A DNA stretch of 64,000 bases from Magnolia sinica. Its lineage: Eukaryota; Streptophyta; Magnoliopsida; Magnoliales; Magnoliaceae. A program made the translations under genes and the position numbers. The notes under the pieces were generated by a model. The model worked only from the letters and a program-made list of their open reading frames with translations. It did no database searches and had not been told where the DNA came from. This document shows positions 23,620 to 35,600 of this stretch, piece after piece; position 1 is the stretch's first letter, and each line of letters starts with the position of its first letter. The DNA lies in NCBI RefSeq assembly GCF_029962835.1, contig NC_080588.1:63884001-63948000 (forward strand), given 5' to 3'.

Positions 23620-24222
23620 TGTTGCTGACAAAATCTCGATGACTCTCTGCTCGGATCTCTGAACTCCGAGTTGATTTAGAACCCTGAACCTGCACAATAA
23701 TGGCGAGCAAAGGAGACCCTGGCTTAAACAGGGGACCCTCCGATGTCTAAGTCAGGTCAAGGGAATCAGGGTCTAAGTTGGGTTGTAAAGGGAGAGTGCA
23801 AGACATTGCGTACCTGTTTCCTCCCCGCAAGACGTTATTTATACCCCCCTCACCTGAGATAAGCATGTCTGCATAACTCGAAGTATTCTGGGGCATTTAC
23901 CATATCCCACGGAAGATTAGGCTATCTTATCATTGTGCGGTTGTGTGAAAGTGGGCGGTTAAGTAACCATTACCAGTCGTGTGATAGTGGGACCCTTCAC
24001 AGCCTTCTTCATTAGCGGATCCTGGTCCGAGTCCTTAACCGAGTACCTCGGCCCTAGATGACTCTGAGCCGACACCTTCAGCCTCGAAGCATTCCAGGAT
24101 TCCGCTCTAACCTCGGATGATCATCCTTCGCCTATACAAACCCAAAGCTTGGTTTTACGCCTTAACAGGCTTTGCCTTATCTCAGACCTCGGCTATGATG
24201 TATCTTTAGTCTTCCCATAACA
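23620..24222 (-). repeat. 5' LTR of the Tat element (right in the window)
   Basis: 603 bp, TG...CA ends on the plus strand, partner of 14028-14629. Confidence 0.92.
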
Positions 24223-25255
24223 GGTCTACTGTGGTGTTTGTAAGAAATCCATCCAGTCCATCTATTTTTTCTGATCATGTTAGGACATGGTCCCAAAAAT
24301 GAAGCAGATCCAATACTCAAGTGGGCCGCATGGCAAGAAACCGTGAGAATTGAATGTTTATCATTGCCACAAGTTCTGGATCAGGCTAATATTTATGTGT
24401 TTTCAGTTCATCCCAACAGGAATAACCTTATGAACGGTATGGATGGCTTATAAAGGTCACGGTGGACCAAAGAGGTTTCAACGGTAGGCATTTTCCTAAT
24501 CACGTTTTCCAGTCCTGCGGCCCACTTTTTTGGATCTACCTCATGTTGTTGGCCCATGTCCTAAGGAAGCGGATTGGCTGATGTACCACACACCAGCGAT
24601 ATAGCTGGTGTGTTGACGTCCACAAGTTCCGTGGGTCCCATCATAGGGTATGCGTTATATCCAAACCGTCCATTCATTTGTCCAGCTCGTCATAAGGCTT
24701 GAACCTAAAAATAAGACAGATCTAAATATGAAGTGAACTACACTGCAAAAGGCAGTGGGGGATTGAACCTCTACCATTGACATCCTTTTGGCGGTCATAG
24801 AAGTTTTGGATCAGTATGATATTTGTTTTACCTCTTCATCCAGGTCTTTGTGACCTTATGAATAGATTGGATGGAAAATAAACGTTATGGTGGGGCCTAC
24901 GAATGTTTCAAGGGTTTAACGGTGAAAATCATTATCCCCGCTGCAATCTGTGGTGTGGCCCATTTGATCTTTCAATATAATTTATTTTTTGTCTAATGCT
25001 TTAAAATGATCTAGAAAAATGGATGAACGGTGTGGATATAATAAATACATCATTATTTTGGGAGCCGGTAACTTTGATCTCCTTTGAACCGTCCGTACAA
25101 GTCGGTGCTGGAGGAGCGTAAGCGCTCGTCTTCGCACGACACGTACCCACACCAGCTAAATCGCTGACGTGTGGCACACCAGCCAATCCGCTTCCATGTC
25201 CTAACATAATCTGGAAATGGACTTTCGCAGCAATCCCGTCCATTTCCAACATGAT
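24223..25255. repeat. fold-back repeat (remainder), interrupted by a Mutator-type element
   Basis: The right part of the fold-back element whose left stub precedes the Tat insertion. Left-arm text (CCATCCAGTCCATCTATTTT, ACATGGTCCCAAAAATGAAG) is at 24250-24310 and the partly complementary right-arm text (GGCCCATGTCCTAA) at 24551-24564. It resumes at 25205 after the nested element with CATAATCTGGAAATGGA. The outer right end cannot be recognised. Confidence 0.65.
24565..25195. mobile_element. non-autonomous Mutator-type element, 631 bp, perfect 9-bp TSD
   Basis: Starts GGAAGCGGATTGGCTG and ends with its complement CCAATCCGCTTCC. The inverted termini extend about 45 bp (ACCACACACCAGCGATATAG versus its partner around 25150-25180). 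ATGTCCTAA flanks both sides exactly (24556-24564 and 25196-25204). A 9-bp duplication with long inverted ends fits the Mutator superfamily. No ORF. The interior is itself of the fold-back type (CCATTCATTTGTCCAGCTCG and an inverted counterpart). A second copy lies at 44616-45217. Confidence 0.9.
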
Positions 25256-25961
25256 TTAAATTCCTAAGCATGCATGGACTGGAGCAAGCTTATGTAATGA
25301 AACCACGAAAAATATGACCATCACCCAGAGGAACATTTTCTTGGAAGAATCAGCCACGTTCTTGTTATTGGAACCGTCCATCTGCCGGGAGCTACCTTAT
25401 CTGGTCATTGGTCAAAAACTCACACTGAATGGATATTCATATTTGTATTGATTGCATGTATTGACTTCTTTCCCTACTGAATAAAATTCAGGAGCTTGAC
25501 TGGGTTTATTTCAACCGTTCGATTGAATAAGCACGAATGATAATTTCAGATATATGATCGTGACCATGTATCTGTTGGGCACTTCTGTGGATGTTCGACA
25601 GTCAAAAAGTCATACTGCATCTCTTATCATAGCATTCGTTGATCTTTTCGTTCATTTGACTGCCTTGATTTCCATACGTCCACTTCAATTGTACCAATCA
25701 GTGGTCAGGAACAATGAATGGTTCATGTCATGTTAGCATGCATTTGGCATGGGATCTTTTACGTGCAGCCTTGTCTTTCCCTGCTTAGGTGATCCGATCC
25801 GTTCAAAACGTTGGACAATGCGTGGAGATACCTTAGACAAACATGGGGTGGTCTACTCATCGGGTGGGCCACACCGTCAAAATCAACCAACAGAAAATGG
25901 TTTGACTTGAATCTATAGGTGGGACCACCCAATGAACTGATGGACGTGGATTGTGCAGTAA
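25256..25961. other. non-coding interval
   Basis: No gene or recognisable element seen. Confidence 0.4.
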
Positions 25962-26431
25962 GGAGCTCACCGCGGCATAGGGGGTGTGGATTCTCTATGG
26001 GGCTGACCTTGATTTATGTGTTTTATCCACACCGTCCATCTGTTTTACCAGCTCATTTTAGTGCATGAGCCAAAAATTGAAGAATATCCAAAACTCAAGT
26101 GGACCACACCACAAGAAAGAGTGGGGACAATGACATCCACCATTGAAACCTTCTCGCGGCCACGGTGGTGTTTATTTGTCATTCAACCCGTCCATATGGT
26201 CAGCCAGAGATGGATGAAGGGAAAAAACACAAATATAAGCTTGATCTGAAATTTCGTGTTTCATGTAGTAGTACTCGATCGTACACTTGAGCTTTGAATA
26301 TGATTCAAATTTGGGCTTAAGTTATAAAATGAGATTAAAAATAAAAAATAATAATAATGAACGGCATGAATAAAACATGCACGTCATGGTAAGCCCCACA
26401 GGAAATCCACGCCGCTCTACAGCGTGGTTGC
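25962..26431. repeat. fold-back element
   Basis: Left end CTCACCGCGG..GTGTGGATTCTCTATGGGG pairs with the complement of the right end (GCGTGGATTTCCTGTGGGG on the other strand, about 26385-26430). The left interior has CACACCGTCCATCTGTTTTACC. The right half is much decayed. Target duplication not found. Confidence 0.6.
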
Positions 26432-27395
26432 CAGCACCCAGCCGCAACCGTCGGACATGGGAACCCACGGTATGAATGAGACGCCAATTGACTGCATCGC
26501 CTGTATCTAAAAATACCCTTATATATGTATATACACACACACGTGTGTGTGCGAATTGACCTACCATTCCAGCTGCGTGGGCCCTACTGTGATGTGTGTT
26601 GAACATCAACACTGCGCATTTGATGGAACCATTTTAAGTTACGAGATATCCCAAAAATCAGCCATATAGGGAATTTTATATATATATATATATTGTGCCG
26701 TCTAATGCGAAATCCACCCAACTATTTGCTGAGTCACCCTATGTTAGACAAACGCTCAAAAATCAGCTGCATTCGATATTTTAGAGGATGATATAATTGG
26801 AAATAATGTAGAAAACTTACCCTCTAAACTTTTTCCCCCGGCGTTTCCTACTTGAATTAAATATGGACTTACTTTTTGTGCGTTAGGCCTAGCGTTTGGT
26901 GCAGCATCCAATAGTTGGAGTGGATTTTATATGCTCATCAAGGTAGGCCCCATAAAAATTAAGGGCGAACGTCTCTCCCAACAGCATCCTATAGTATACC
27001 ATTAATCACAAATCAACATTATATATATGAGAAATGCTCACATACAACTAGTTGGACCATTCGAATTGGTCCAACTAATGTAAAAAAAATTATTATTTTC
27101 ATCAACATATAATGCACCACATGTGAGGACACGTGACGACATTGAGTGTCTTACATAAGTATGATGGGAATGATGTGTCATAAATCCAACTTGTTCATCA
27201 AATAGGGCCCACTAATGAAATTTTATATACTAAAAATTAATAAATGATTATCACTACTAGAGCCACACATATAAGTTGAATTTAGACTATTGGAATAGAT
27301 TTCTAACCGCTCACTTTTTATTGTAAATAATATCATGCTATTTATCATTTAAAAGTAATATTTTATTATTCACGTGCTTATAAGGGACCCTACAT
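26432..27395. other. non-coding interval
   Basis: AT-rich with short TA and CA/TG runs near 26521 and 26678. No gene seen. Confidence 0.4.
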
Positions 27396-27579
27396 AATTA
27401 ACGGACTAGATTTCCAAGATATGTGGCGCATCATTCAAATATATCACATGTGTACATCTTCTTTACTCATCCCATTTTTTTTGTAAATATTTCTCCTCTT
27501 CATTTAATGTTTTTTTTTTTTTGTTTAATACTCTATCCATCATACCTATGAAAACGAATCAAGTTAGTCCTTTGCTTAG

Positions 27580-28010
27580 AGAGGGCTATGCGGGACCCAC
27601 CATGATCTTTAGATTTTATCCAAGCCGATCATCTATTTTGTTATATTATTTTAAGGCATGAACCAAAACCAGGCAAATCTAAGGCATAAGTGGATCACCA
27701 TGATGCATGGACCTTATTCTCTTTTTTATTTATCCTCTAAAATCACGCCGATGTTTGTGTTTCCTTTCATCCAGGTTTGCGAGACCTAATCAGCAGGTTG
27801 GATGGAAAATAAACATTGTAGTGGGCCTTATAAAGTTTTCAATGGTGAGCTATCAATCAATACTATTTCTTATGGTGTGGTCCACTTGGAGTCTAGATCT
27901 GGTTCATTTTTAGGATCATGTCCTACTATGATATGAAAAATTGGATGGACCGCGTGGACAAAACACATGCATTATAATGGGCCACAGAGCACCTCTAGTG
28001 CGGTATTAAT
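27580..28010. repeat. fold-back element in copy 1
   Basis: Left arm GCGGGACCCACCATGATC and right arm GCATTATAATGGGCCACAG, with inner inverted segments (AAGGCATGAACC against GGATCATGTCC). The partner in copy 2 is at about 32672-33085. Confidence 0.6.
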
Positions 28011-28147
28011 GGACACTGCCAAATCTGAGTCCCATTTTTTGAAGTTTTACGTCCAACGGTTTGGACTATATATCAAGGTCCAACCACTAGTAACTTCTAA
28101 CCTTTCATGTTTATATGACATCTAAACCCTCTAATAGGTTAAGCATC

Positions 28148-30456
28148 TGTTGAGGATCAAATATTGCATAGTAGACCCCATTTATTACTTGGATTTACGA
28201 ACATGGTACTGCTTAACAGCTCAATTTGATCGTGTTAGTGATGCAAGATGTAATCAGGAGCGTGGACTGAAAAATAGTATCAAAAGCATGGATTTGACAC
28301 TCCGATGTCATCAAAGTAAGGGACGGACTCCAGGGGATTAAGATCAACGGAATTACACACCAGGAGTCCGCGAAAATTGAGAAACTGAAGCTCAAGCGGC
28401 CTGAAAGTCAACCAAAATGCAAGATCACTGGGTTTCCATCATCTGTTTGGCTCAAAAATTCATACATGGCTTGAGGGCCATAAATTAACCGTACTCGTAA
28501 AATTTCAACCATTGGATGCCTCTAGAAGTGGCACAACTGTCAGATCAGCCCATAAACAGTTGATTCTGGGCCCACTTGAGATCTGGATATGCTTCAAGTT
28601 TTTTTCTCAACCCATTATATGAGGTGAAAAAGCTGATGGACGAAGCGGATTTCTCATTAACATCTCTGTGGGGCCCCACCTGTGATGAATGTGCACAACA
28701 TCATGTGCAATCAGCAATGCACCAGGAATGTACGCACAGTCAAACCGAGTTTTGACCGTGCTTTCCAAAAGAAGAAAAAAAACAGAGATACAGGCCCCCT
28801 GTTTTTCTGCCGCTGGCGTTTTTGAACGCAGGCTCGTCCATTGGGACATGATCAGGCCCACTTCCATCATCATTCATGATGATCGAAACTGTTCATCATG
28901 TCCACAGGCCTGTTTCGGTCACACCATAGATTAGAGCGTTGCAAATGAAGCCAAGAATCGCTGTCCACATCCTCTGCTGTTACCCTTCAAAGTAAGAAAC
29001 AGATTTCAGACGGTAGTGGGGCCACCACCACTACGTGCCGATCAGATATGTTAAGCAGATCCATCTGTTGAGAGGCTATGACGTGTCCGACCGACCTCAT
29101 GATGCGGAAGGAGAAGGAAAAGCGGGGAGGAGACTTCCTTGCACCGAAAGTCTCAGGATTTCCGGACGGGTACGTAAGCTGCAGTTCTGCCCACCATCCG
29201 AGCATCTGATTTCGGTGGCCCACAAGCTCTCCGTGACCCATCCAAGCCGTCCCTAAGCATCAGAACGAGGAGAAGCCTTGTGCCCAAAAATCTGCCATGA
29301 TCCACTATATCATTTTCCTGGATTGAATCCGTGATTCATTCTTTCTTGATGGGCCACATATGAGGATCTGAACGGTCCGTTTTGTGTGTCAGGGATGCAG
29401 ATACACATCAGTATGGGTGGAACATCTATACGTTGCAGGGTGGGTGAACGAATCAGGGGAAATTGCTATTCTGGTGCGCAAGAACGCCAGCCAGAGCAAG
29501 TTTCTGAAAACGGCATTCTTTGCTGCGTAAAGGTTCCGCAGCAGCTGTTCCGGACGACTGATACCGCAGAACGAGCTCCCTGCCTATAAAGGAATGAGAA
29601 TAGGGAGAGAGATGGGGGGAGCCGTGGCTGGAAAGAAAGGAGTTTTGGACGTGAACGTGGGTGGCTACACGTGAGCTTGGAGGTAGCCGCTAACAAGAAA
29701 ATAGAGTATTGTTTTTGTTAAGGTTTTTATTTGTTTTTTTTTTAATTATTATGAGATCTAGTCTAATCATGTTGGGCTAAATCTCTTAGCTAGGGCTAAG
29801 AGGTGAAGCTTGTAGTCAGATGGGAGAGACCTTGCTCGTGCTTATTGTTTAGACCGACTGATGTTGATTTTTGTTTAACTTAAAAGGAATACTTTCAGTT
29901 ATTTTTAATGGTTTGTTGTGACTGAAATTACAATAGAACTGCGATGGTTTTGAGTATTTCTTCCTCCTTTTAATGTTTATGACGTCAGGAAGCCCTGTTG
30001 TTTACCATCGTCTCATGGGCATGGTCGGATGGCGGTATCCTTCCTAACTTTTATGTATTGTTGATTGGTTGGTAATCAGTTTAATTCTGTTGTTTGCTTT
30101 GTCTCCTGGGCATAGTTGATGATGGAATCCCTTCTAATTCACATACCTCTCACCTCGTGAAGACTAAATCAAGTAAGTTCAGTTTGATTTCCATGATTCT
30201 TGGTGCAGGCATAAGATCTCCCTGATCTCTACAAGTGGATCCTCTGAATCCCTAGTTTCCTTCCTTTGAATTCCTTAAGTTATTAGATAATTACTCGACA
30301 ATTACTCCTTAAATTCTATTTGGTTTAGATCACATCTTAGTCTAGTTCTAGTTCTACTTGGTTTCAGACCACGTACAAGTTTCAGTCCTTGTGGATTTGA
30401 CCTCGGTCTTACCGAGTTTATTACTACATCACAATCCTATACTTGGGGAGTGAACA
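28148..30456 (+). mobile_element. solo LTR (or LTR-like non-autonomous element), 2309 bp, TSD GCATC
   Basis: Begins TGTTGAGGATC and ends GGGGAGTGAACA, flanked by GCATC on both sides (28143-28147, 30457-30461). The duplicate region at 33232-33236 has one GCATC and no insert, a clean empty site. No ORF of note and no internal LTR repeat were seen, so it is most likely a solo LTR. A TATA-like CCTATAAAGG at about 29582 would fit an LTR promoter, on the plus strand. The 3' text (TTGACCTCGGTCTTACCGAG) resembles the downstream part of plant retroelement LTRs. Family unassigned. Confidence 0.85.
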
Positions 30457-31211
30457 GCATCATAAGAATCACCTTTTTCCATAACTCGTTAATATCCAAT
30501 TGTATGGTCATCAGTTACCAACGTATACTTATTGTTTTATATGGTGTGGACCACTTGATAGGTAAATACTAACAATCATTGTAATGAATGATCCTCATGT
30601 TAGGGCTAAACTGTTGAAAGGGTTGGATTTTATATGCACTTAATACTTTAAAATTTATCATACGCTTAATTGTGGATTATAGCCCAACTAATTAAACTAA
30701 ACGACTATTTCTCTTGGAAACGTATCACTTTTACGGTAACTTAGGGATGAACTTACGAATTGCGGATGTACACTTAACCTTATTTTTTATGGGATATATA
30801 TTGATATGTATGTATGATCTATGGGATATATATTGATATGTATGTATGATTTACTCCAATCATTACATGTATAATCCCATGATGGTCTATGAGATAAAAA
30901 AGAAAATCGATCTGTGACTCAAGTGAACTATACCAAGGGAAACCGTTTGGAGGGTGAGCATTCATTGTACACTATTTCCAATAGTGTGGTCCACCTAACC
31001 TACAGATGGGGATTACTTCCGGTATTTAGGTCTAACATGGTGTGACTCACCTAATGGTTTGAGTGGATTTCCCATTAATGCTATGGTGGGCCCACCCAGG
31101 CTAACAATTTGTTTACTCTTCAAAATAACTTTCTCATCATCACTATTTATTAGCATTAATTAGCACTCAAATCGGCAATTAGTTGGACCGTCTAACTAGT
31201 TGTGTATGAGC

Positions 31212-31214
<3 letters not shown>

Positions 31215-31255
<41 letters not shown>
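31215..31255. repeat. (TC)n microsatellite
   Basis: About 20 TC units in copy 1. In copy 2 the same site (33993-34053) is an interrupted CT run followed by CA units. Confidence 0.95.
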
Positions 31256-31258
<3 letters not shown>

Positions 31259-31332
31259 CGGTAAGCCCCCTTTTAAAAATAAAGGGTGGGCTTCCATATG
31301 GTACATATCCGTTCCAATAAGAACGTTACCAG

Positions 31333-31870
31333 GGCACAGATTAGGTACTCCCCCCCCGAGCTCGAGACAGACGAAGGCTCTAAGGGGCACTGAGGGCCCA
31401 CCCTGATGTTTTAATTTTATCCAAACCGTCCATCCATTTTTCCATATCATTTTAGAGTACTGAATAAGAAATAAGACAGATCCAACACTCAATTGAACCA
31501 CACCACAAGAAGCAGCGGTTCTAAGGATGCCCACCGTTGAAACTTTCTTAGGGTCCACCGTGTTTTTTATCTGCCATCCAACCTGTTGATATGGTCATAT
31601 ACACTTGGGTAAATTGAAAAACAAATATCATCTTGATCCAAAACTTTTGTAGTCCGCAAGATTTTTTCAATGGTAGGATTATAATGCCCACCTTGTGGTC
31701 CATTTAAGCCTTTGATATTCTCCATTTTTGCCTTCATAATTTAAAATGATATGTAAAAATGGATGAAACGTGTGGATAAATTTTAAACATTGGGGTGGAC
31801 CCTCAGTGGCCCTTATAGCTTTCACCTGTCCCCAGCTAGGAACAGGCGGGGGAAGTACCTAATCCGCGCC
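31333..31870. repeat. fold-back element in copy 1
   Basis: Left end GGCACAGATTAGGTACTCCC pairs with the complement of the right end (GGCGCGGATTAGGTACTTCC on the other strand). The interior holds CCAAACCGTCCATCCATTTT at the left and its decayed inverse at about 31745-31790. No exact target duplication. Confidence 0.75.
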
Positions 31871-31921
31871 CCAAGGAGAGTGGAGAGTGGATCATTACCT
31901 TGGTAACATCACAAAAGTGTG

Positions 31922-32309
31922 TTTCACCGGCTATGGGGCTCACCTTTATCTATGTGTTGTATATCCATGCCGTTCATTGGTTTTCACAGATTATTTTAGG
32001 GCAAGGTCCTAAAAATGAAGTAGATCTAAATCTCAAGTGCACCACATCATAGTGGGCATTCAATATCCACCATTAAAACCTTCATAGGGTCCACCATGAT
32101 GTTTGTTTGTCATCCAACTTGTTTATAAGGTCACACTGACTTGGATGAAGAGAGAACACAAATATTGGCTTGATACAAAAACTCTTATATAGTCCACCAG
32201 AAGTTTGTAATGGTAGGCATTCAATCCCTACTGCTTTGTGTGGTGTGGTCTACTTGGGTTTTGCATCCACTTTGCTTTTGGGCTCATGTCCTAAGTCTGC
32301 GAATATAAG
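31922..32309. repeat. fold-back element in copy 1, right end missing
   Basis: Left arm CCGGCTATGGGGCTCACC. Its counterpart in copy 2 runs on to ACATACATCATGGTAGGGCC at about 35066-35086, but here the sequence stops at ATATAAG where the hAT-like fragment begins. Confidence 0.7.
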
Positions 32310-32483
32310 TAGAGCTGGGCAACGGTCCGGGTCGGACCGGATTTAGCCTAACCCGATCAGATCCGAAATTTTAATAGGTGGACCCGAAATCGATCCGATC
32401 TGAGACCGAGTCTAGGTCACTGGACTCGGACAGATCCGATACTTGATTTATTTGACCCGATCCGAGTCTGACTTGGTAAAGAA
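32310..32483 (+). mobile_element. truncated hAT-type MITE at the duplication junction
   Basis: Begins TAGAGCTGGGC, matching the terminal repeat of the 544-bp element at 53834-54377, and has the same GACCCGA/CCGAGTC-rich text. It ends abruptly where copy 2 of the duplication starts. The opposite terminal repeat is absent. Confidence 0.75.
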
Positions 32484-33997
32484 AATTAACGGACTAGATT
32501 TCCAAGATATGTGGTGCATCATTCGAATATATCACATGTGTACATCTTCTTTACTCATCCCATTTTTTTTGTAAATATTTCTCCTCTTCATTTAATGTTT
32601 TTTTTTTTCTTGTTTAATACTCTATCCATCATATGTATGAAAACGAATCAAGTTAGTCCTTTGCCTAGAGAGAGTTATGCAGGACCCACCATGATCTTTA
32701 GATTTTATCCAAGCCGATCATCTATTTTGTTATATTATTTTAAGGCATGAATCAAAACTAGGCAAATCTAAGGCATAAATGGATCACCATGATGCATGGA
32801 CCTTATTCTCTTTTTTATTTATCATCTAAAATCATGCCGATGTTTGTGTTTCCTTTCATCCAGGTTTGCAAGACCTAATCAACAGGTTGGATGGAAAATA
32901 AACATCGTAGTGGGCCTTATAAAGTTTTCAATGGTGAGCTATCAATCAATACTATTTCTTATGGTGTGGTCCACTTGGAGTTTAAATCTGGTTCATTTTT
33001 AGGACCATGTCCCACTATGATATGGAAAATTGGATGGACTGCGTGGACAAAACACTTGCATTATAATGGGCCACAGAGCACCTCTAGTGTGGTATTAATG
33101 GACACTGCCAAATCTAAGTCTCGTTTTTTTAAGTTTTACGTCCAACGGTTTGGACTATACATCAAGGTCCAACCACTAGTAACTTCTAACCTTTCATGTT
33201 TATATGACATCTAAACCCTCTAATAGGTTAAGCATCATAAGAATCACCTTTTTTCATAACTCGTTAATATCCAATTGTATGGTCATCAGTTACCAATGTA
33301 TACTTATTGTTTTATATGGTGTGGTCCACTTGATAGGTAAATACTAATAATCATTGTAATAAATGATCCTCATGTTGGGGCTAAACTGTTGAAAGGGTTG
33401 GATTTTATATGCACTTAATACTTTAAAATTTATCATACGCTTAATAGTGGATTATAGCCCAACTGATTAAACTAAACGACTATTTCTCTTGGAAACGTAT
33501 CACTTTTACGGTAACTTAGGGATGAACTTACGGATTGCGAATGTACACTTAACCTTATTTTTTATGGGATATATATTGATATGTATATATGATCTATGGG
33601 ATATATATATATTGATATGTATGTATGATTTACTCCAATCATTACATGTATAATCCCATGATGGTCTATGAAATAAAAAAGAAAACCGATCTGTGACTCA
33701 AGTGAACTATACCAAGGGAAACTGTTTGGAGGGTGAGCATTCATTGTACACTATTTCCAATAGTGTGGTCCACCTAACCTACAGATGGGGATTACTTCCG
33801 GTATTTAGGTCTAACGTGGTGTGACTCACCTAATGGTTTGAGTGGATTTCTCATTAATGCCATGGTGGGCCCACCCAGGCTAACAATTTGTTTACTCTTC
33901 AAAATAACTTTCTCATCATCATTATTTATTAGCATTAATTAGCACTCAAATCGGCAACTAGTTAGACCGTCTAACTAGTTGTGTGTGAGCATTACTC

Positions 33998-34053
<56 letters not shown>

Positions 34054-35065
34054 CACGGTAAGCCCCCTTTCAAAAATAAAGGGTGGGCTTCCCCCCCCCC
34101 CCCCCCCGAGCTTGGGATAGATGAAGGCTCTAAGGGGCACTAAGGGCCCACCCTGATGTTTTAATTTTATCCAAACCGTCCATCCATTTTTCCATGTCAT
34201 TTTAGAGTACTGAATAAGAAATAAGACGGATCCAACACTCAATTGGACCACACCACAGGAAGCAGCGGTTTCAAGGATGCCCACCGTTGAAACTTTCTTA
34301 GGGTCCACCGTGTTTTTTATTTGCCATCCAACCTATTGATACGGTCATATACACTTGGGTAAATTGAAAAACAAATATCATCTTGATCCAAAACTTCTTT
34401 AGTCCCCAAGATTTTTTCAATGGTAGGATTATAATCCCCACCTTGTGGTCCATTTAAGCCTTTGATATTCTCCATTTTTGCCTTCATAATTTAAAATGAT
34501 ATGTAAAAATGGATGAAACGTGTGGATAAAATTTAAACATTGGGGTGGACCCTCAGTGGCCCTTATAGCTTTCACCTGTCCCCAGCTGGGAACAGGCGGG
34601 GGAAGTACCTAATCCGCGCCCCAAGGAGAGTGGAGAGTGGATCATTACCTTGGTAACATCACAAAAGTGTGTTTCACTGGCTGTGGGGCTCACCTTTATC
34701 TATGTGTTGTATATCCATGCCGTTCATTGGTTTTCACAGATAATTTTAGTTTTAGTGCAATGTCCTAAAAATGAAGTAGATCTAAATCTCAAGTGCACCA
34801 CATCATAGTGGACATTCAATATCCACCATTAAAACCTTCATAGGGTCCACCATGATGTTTGTTTGCCATCCAACTTGTTTATAAGGTCACATTGACTTGG
34901 ATGAAGAGAGAACACAAATATTGGCTTGATACAAAAACTCTTATATAGTCCACCAGAAGTTTGTAATGGTAGGCATTCAATCCGTACTGCTTTGTGTGGT
35001 GTGGTCTGCTTGAGTTTTGCATCCACTTTGCTTTTGGGCTCATGTCCTAAGTGTGCGAATATAAG
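32484..35065. repeat. tandem segmental duplication, copy 2
   Basis: 2582 bp, without the solo LTR. Carries three fold-back elements (about 32672-33085, 34091-34620 and 34672-35090, the last running past the edge) and a CT/CA microsatellite (33993-34053). Beyond 35065 the fold-back arm continues naturally, suggesting this copy holds the original right context. Confidence 0.93.
34091..34620. repeat. fold-back element in copy 2 with a poly-C left edge
   Basis: Counterpart of 31333-31870. About 55 bp of the left terminal region, including the first part of the inverted repeat, is replaced by a run of 17 C at 34091-34107. The right end AATCCGCGCC is intact. Confidence 0.75.
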
Positions 35066-35164
35066 ACATACATCATGGTAGGGCCATAAAATTGCCACAT
35101 CAACTTGGTATGGACCTGTTCTACGTCACATAATTGAAGTCCCAAGTAGTGATACCATATGAAC

Positions 35165-35600
35165 GGAGTAGGTGCCGCCCTGGCCTTATACGTGGGACTC
35201 ACCTTCATGAATGTATTATATATCCACCCTGTCTATCTGTTTTGCCAGCTCTTTTTGGAAAAAGAGCCTAAAAATCAAGGTAGACTCACGTGAGTTTCAA
35301 CGGAGAGGTCATGGGTCCCAGGGTATCAATTGTGGTGCATGTGTGGGAGGGTGTGAGTGTGTGTGAAAAACAAAAGTAATCAGTTTCTCAATAGACCACA
35401 CCATGTGATAAACAATGGTAATTAAACAACCATCATTACAAACTTCCTAACTCATATATGGATTTCCTTTTTTCTTGGACTCACGCACAAAAATGCGTTG
35501 ACAAAACAAATGTGCTTCATGGATATATAATAAATACAACAAGGTAGACCCCACGGTCAGGGCCCCACCGTGTAGGGTGAGGCCATGGCTGCACATAAAC
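35165..35600. repeat. fold-back element, decayed
   Basis: Left arm TATACGTGGGACTCACC and CTGTCTATCTGTTTTGCCAG. The right arm has the inverse GGTAGACCCCACGG followed by GGGCCCCACCG at about 35544-35570. Interior rearranged. Confidence 0.5.

Larger units (their letters stand above)
14028..24222 (-). mobile_element. Ty3/gypsy LTR retrotransposon, Tat lineage, old
   Basis: About 10.2 kb between two LTRs (14028-14629 and 23620-24222) that both read TGTTGC...CATAACA on the plus strand. Coding domains run on the minus strand from gag near 23200 to integrase near 18600. A second RNase H domain after the RT-linked one (EAGIILVAPDS...NNEAEYEALLAGL) is the hallmark of the Tat clade. A primer-binding site reading TGGCGCCGTCTGTGGGAA lies 5 bp inside the 5' LTR. 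LTR divergence is about 11 percent by eye (around 65 of 603), roughly seven times the copia element above. It has many breaks and is a fossil. GGTC directly flanks both ends (14024-14027, 24223-24226), probably the remnant target duplication. Confidence 0.93.
27396..32309. repeat. tandem segmental duplication, copy 1 (carries a 2.3-kb solo LTR)
   Basis: AATTAACGGACTAGATTTCC at 27396 recurs at 32484, and matching continues with about 3-4 percent difference by eye to GCGAATATAAG at 32309 and 35065. Copy 1 is about 2.6 kb once the solo LTR at 28148-30456 and one 5-bp target repeat are removed, close to the 2582 bp of copy 2. No host gene lies inside. Contains three fold-back elements. Confidence 0.93.
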
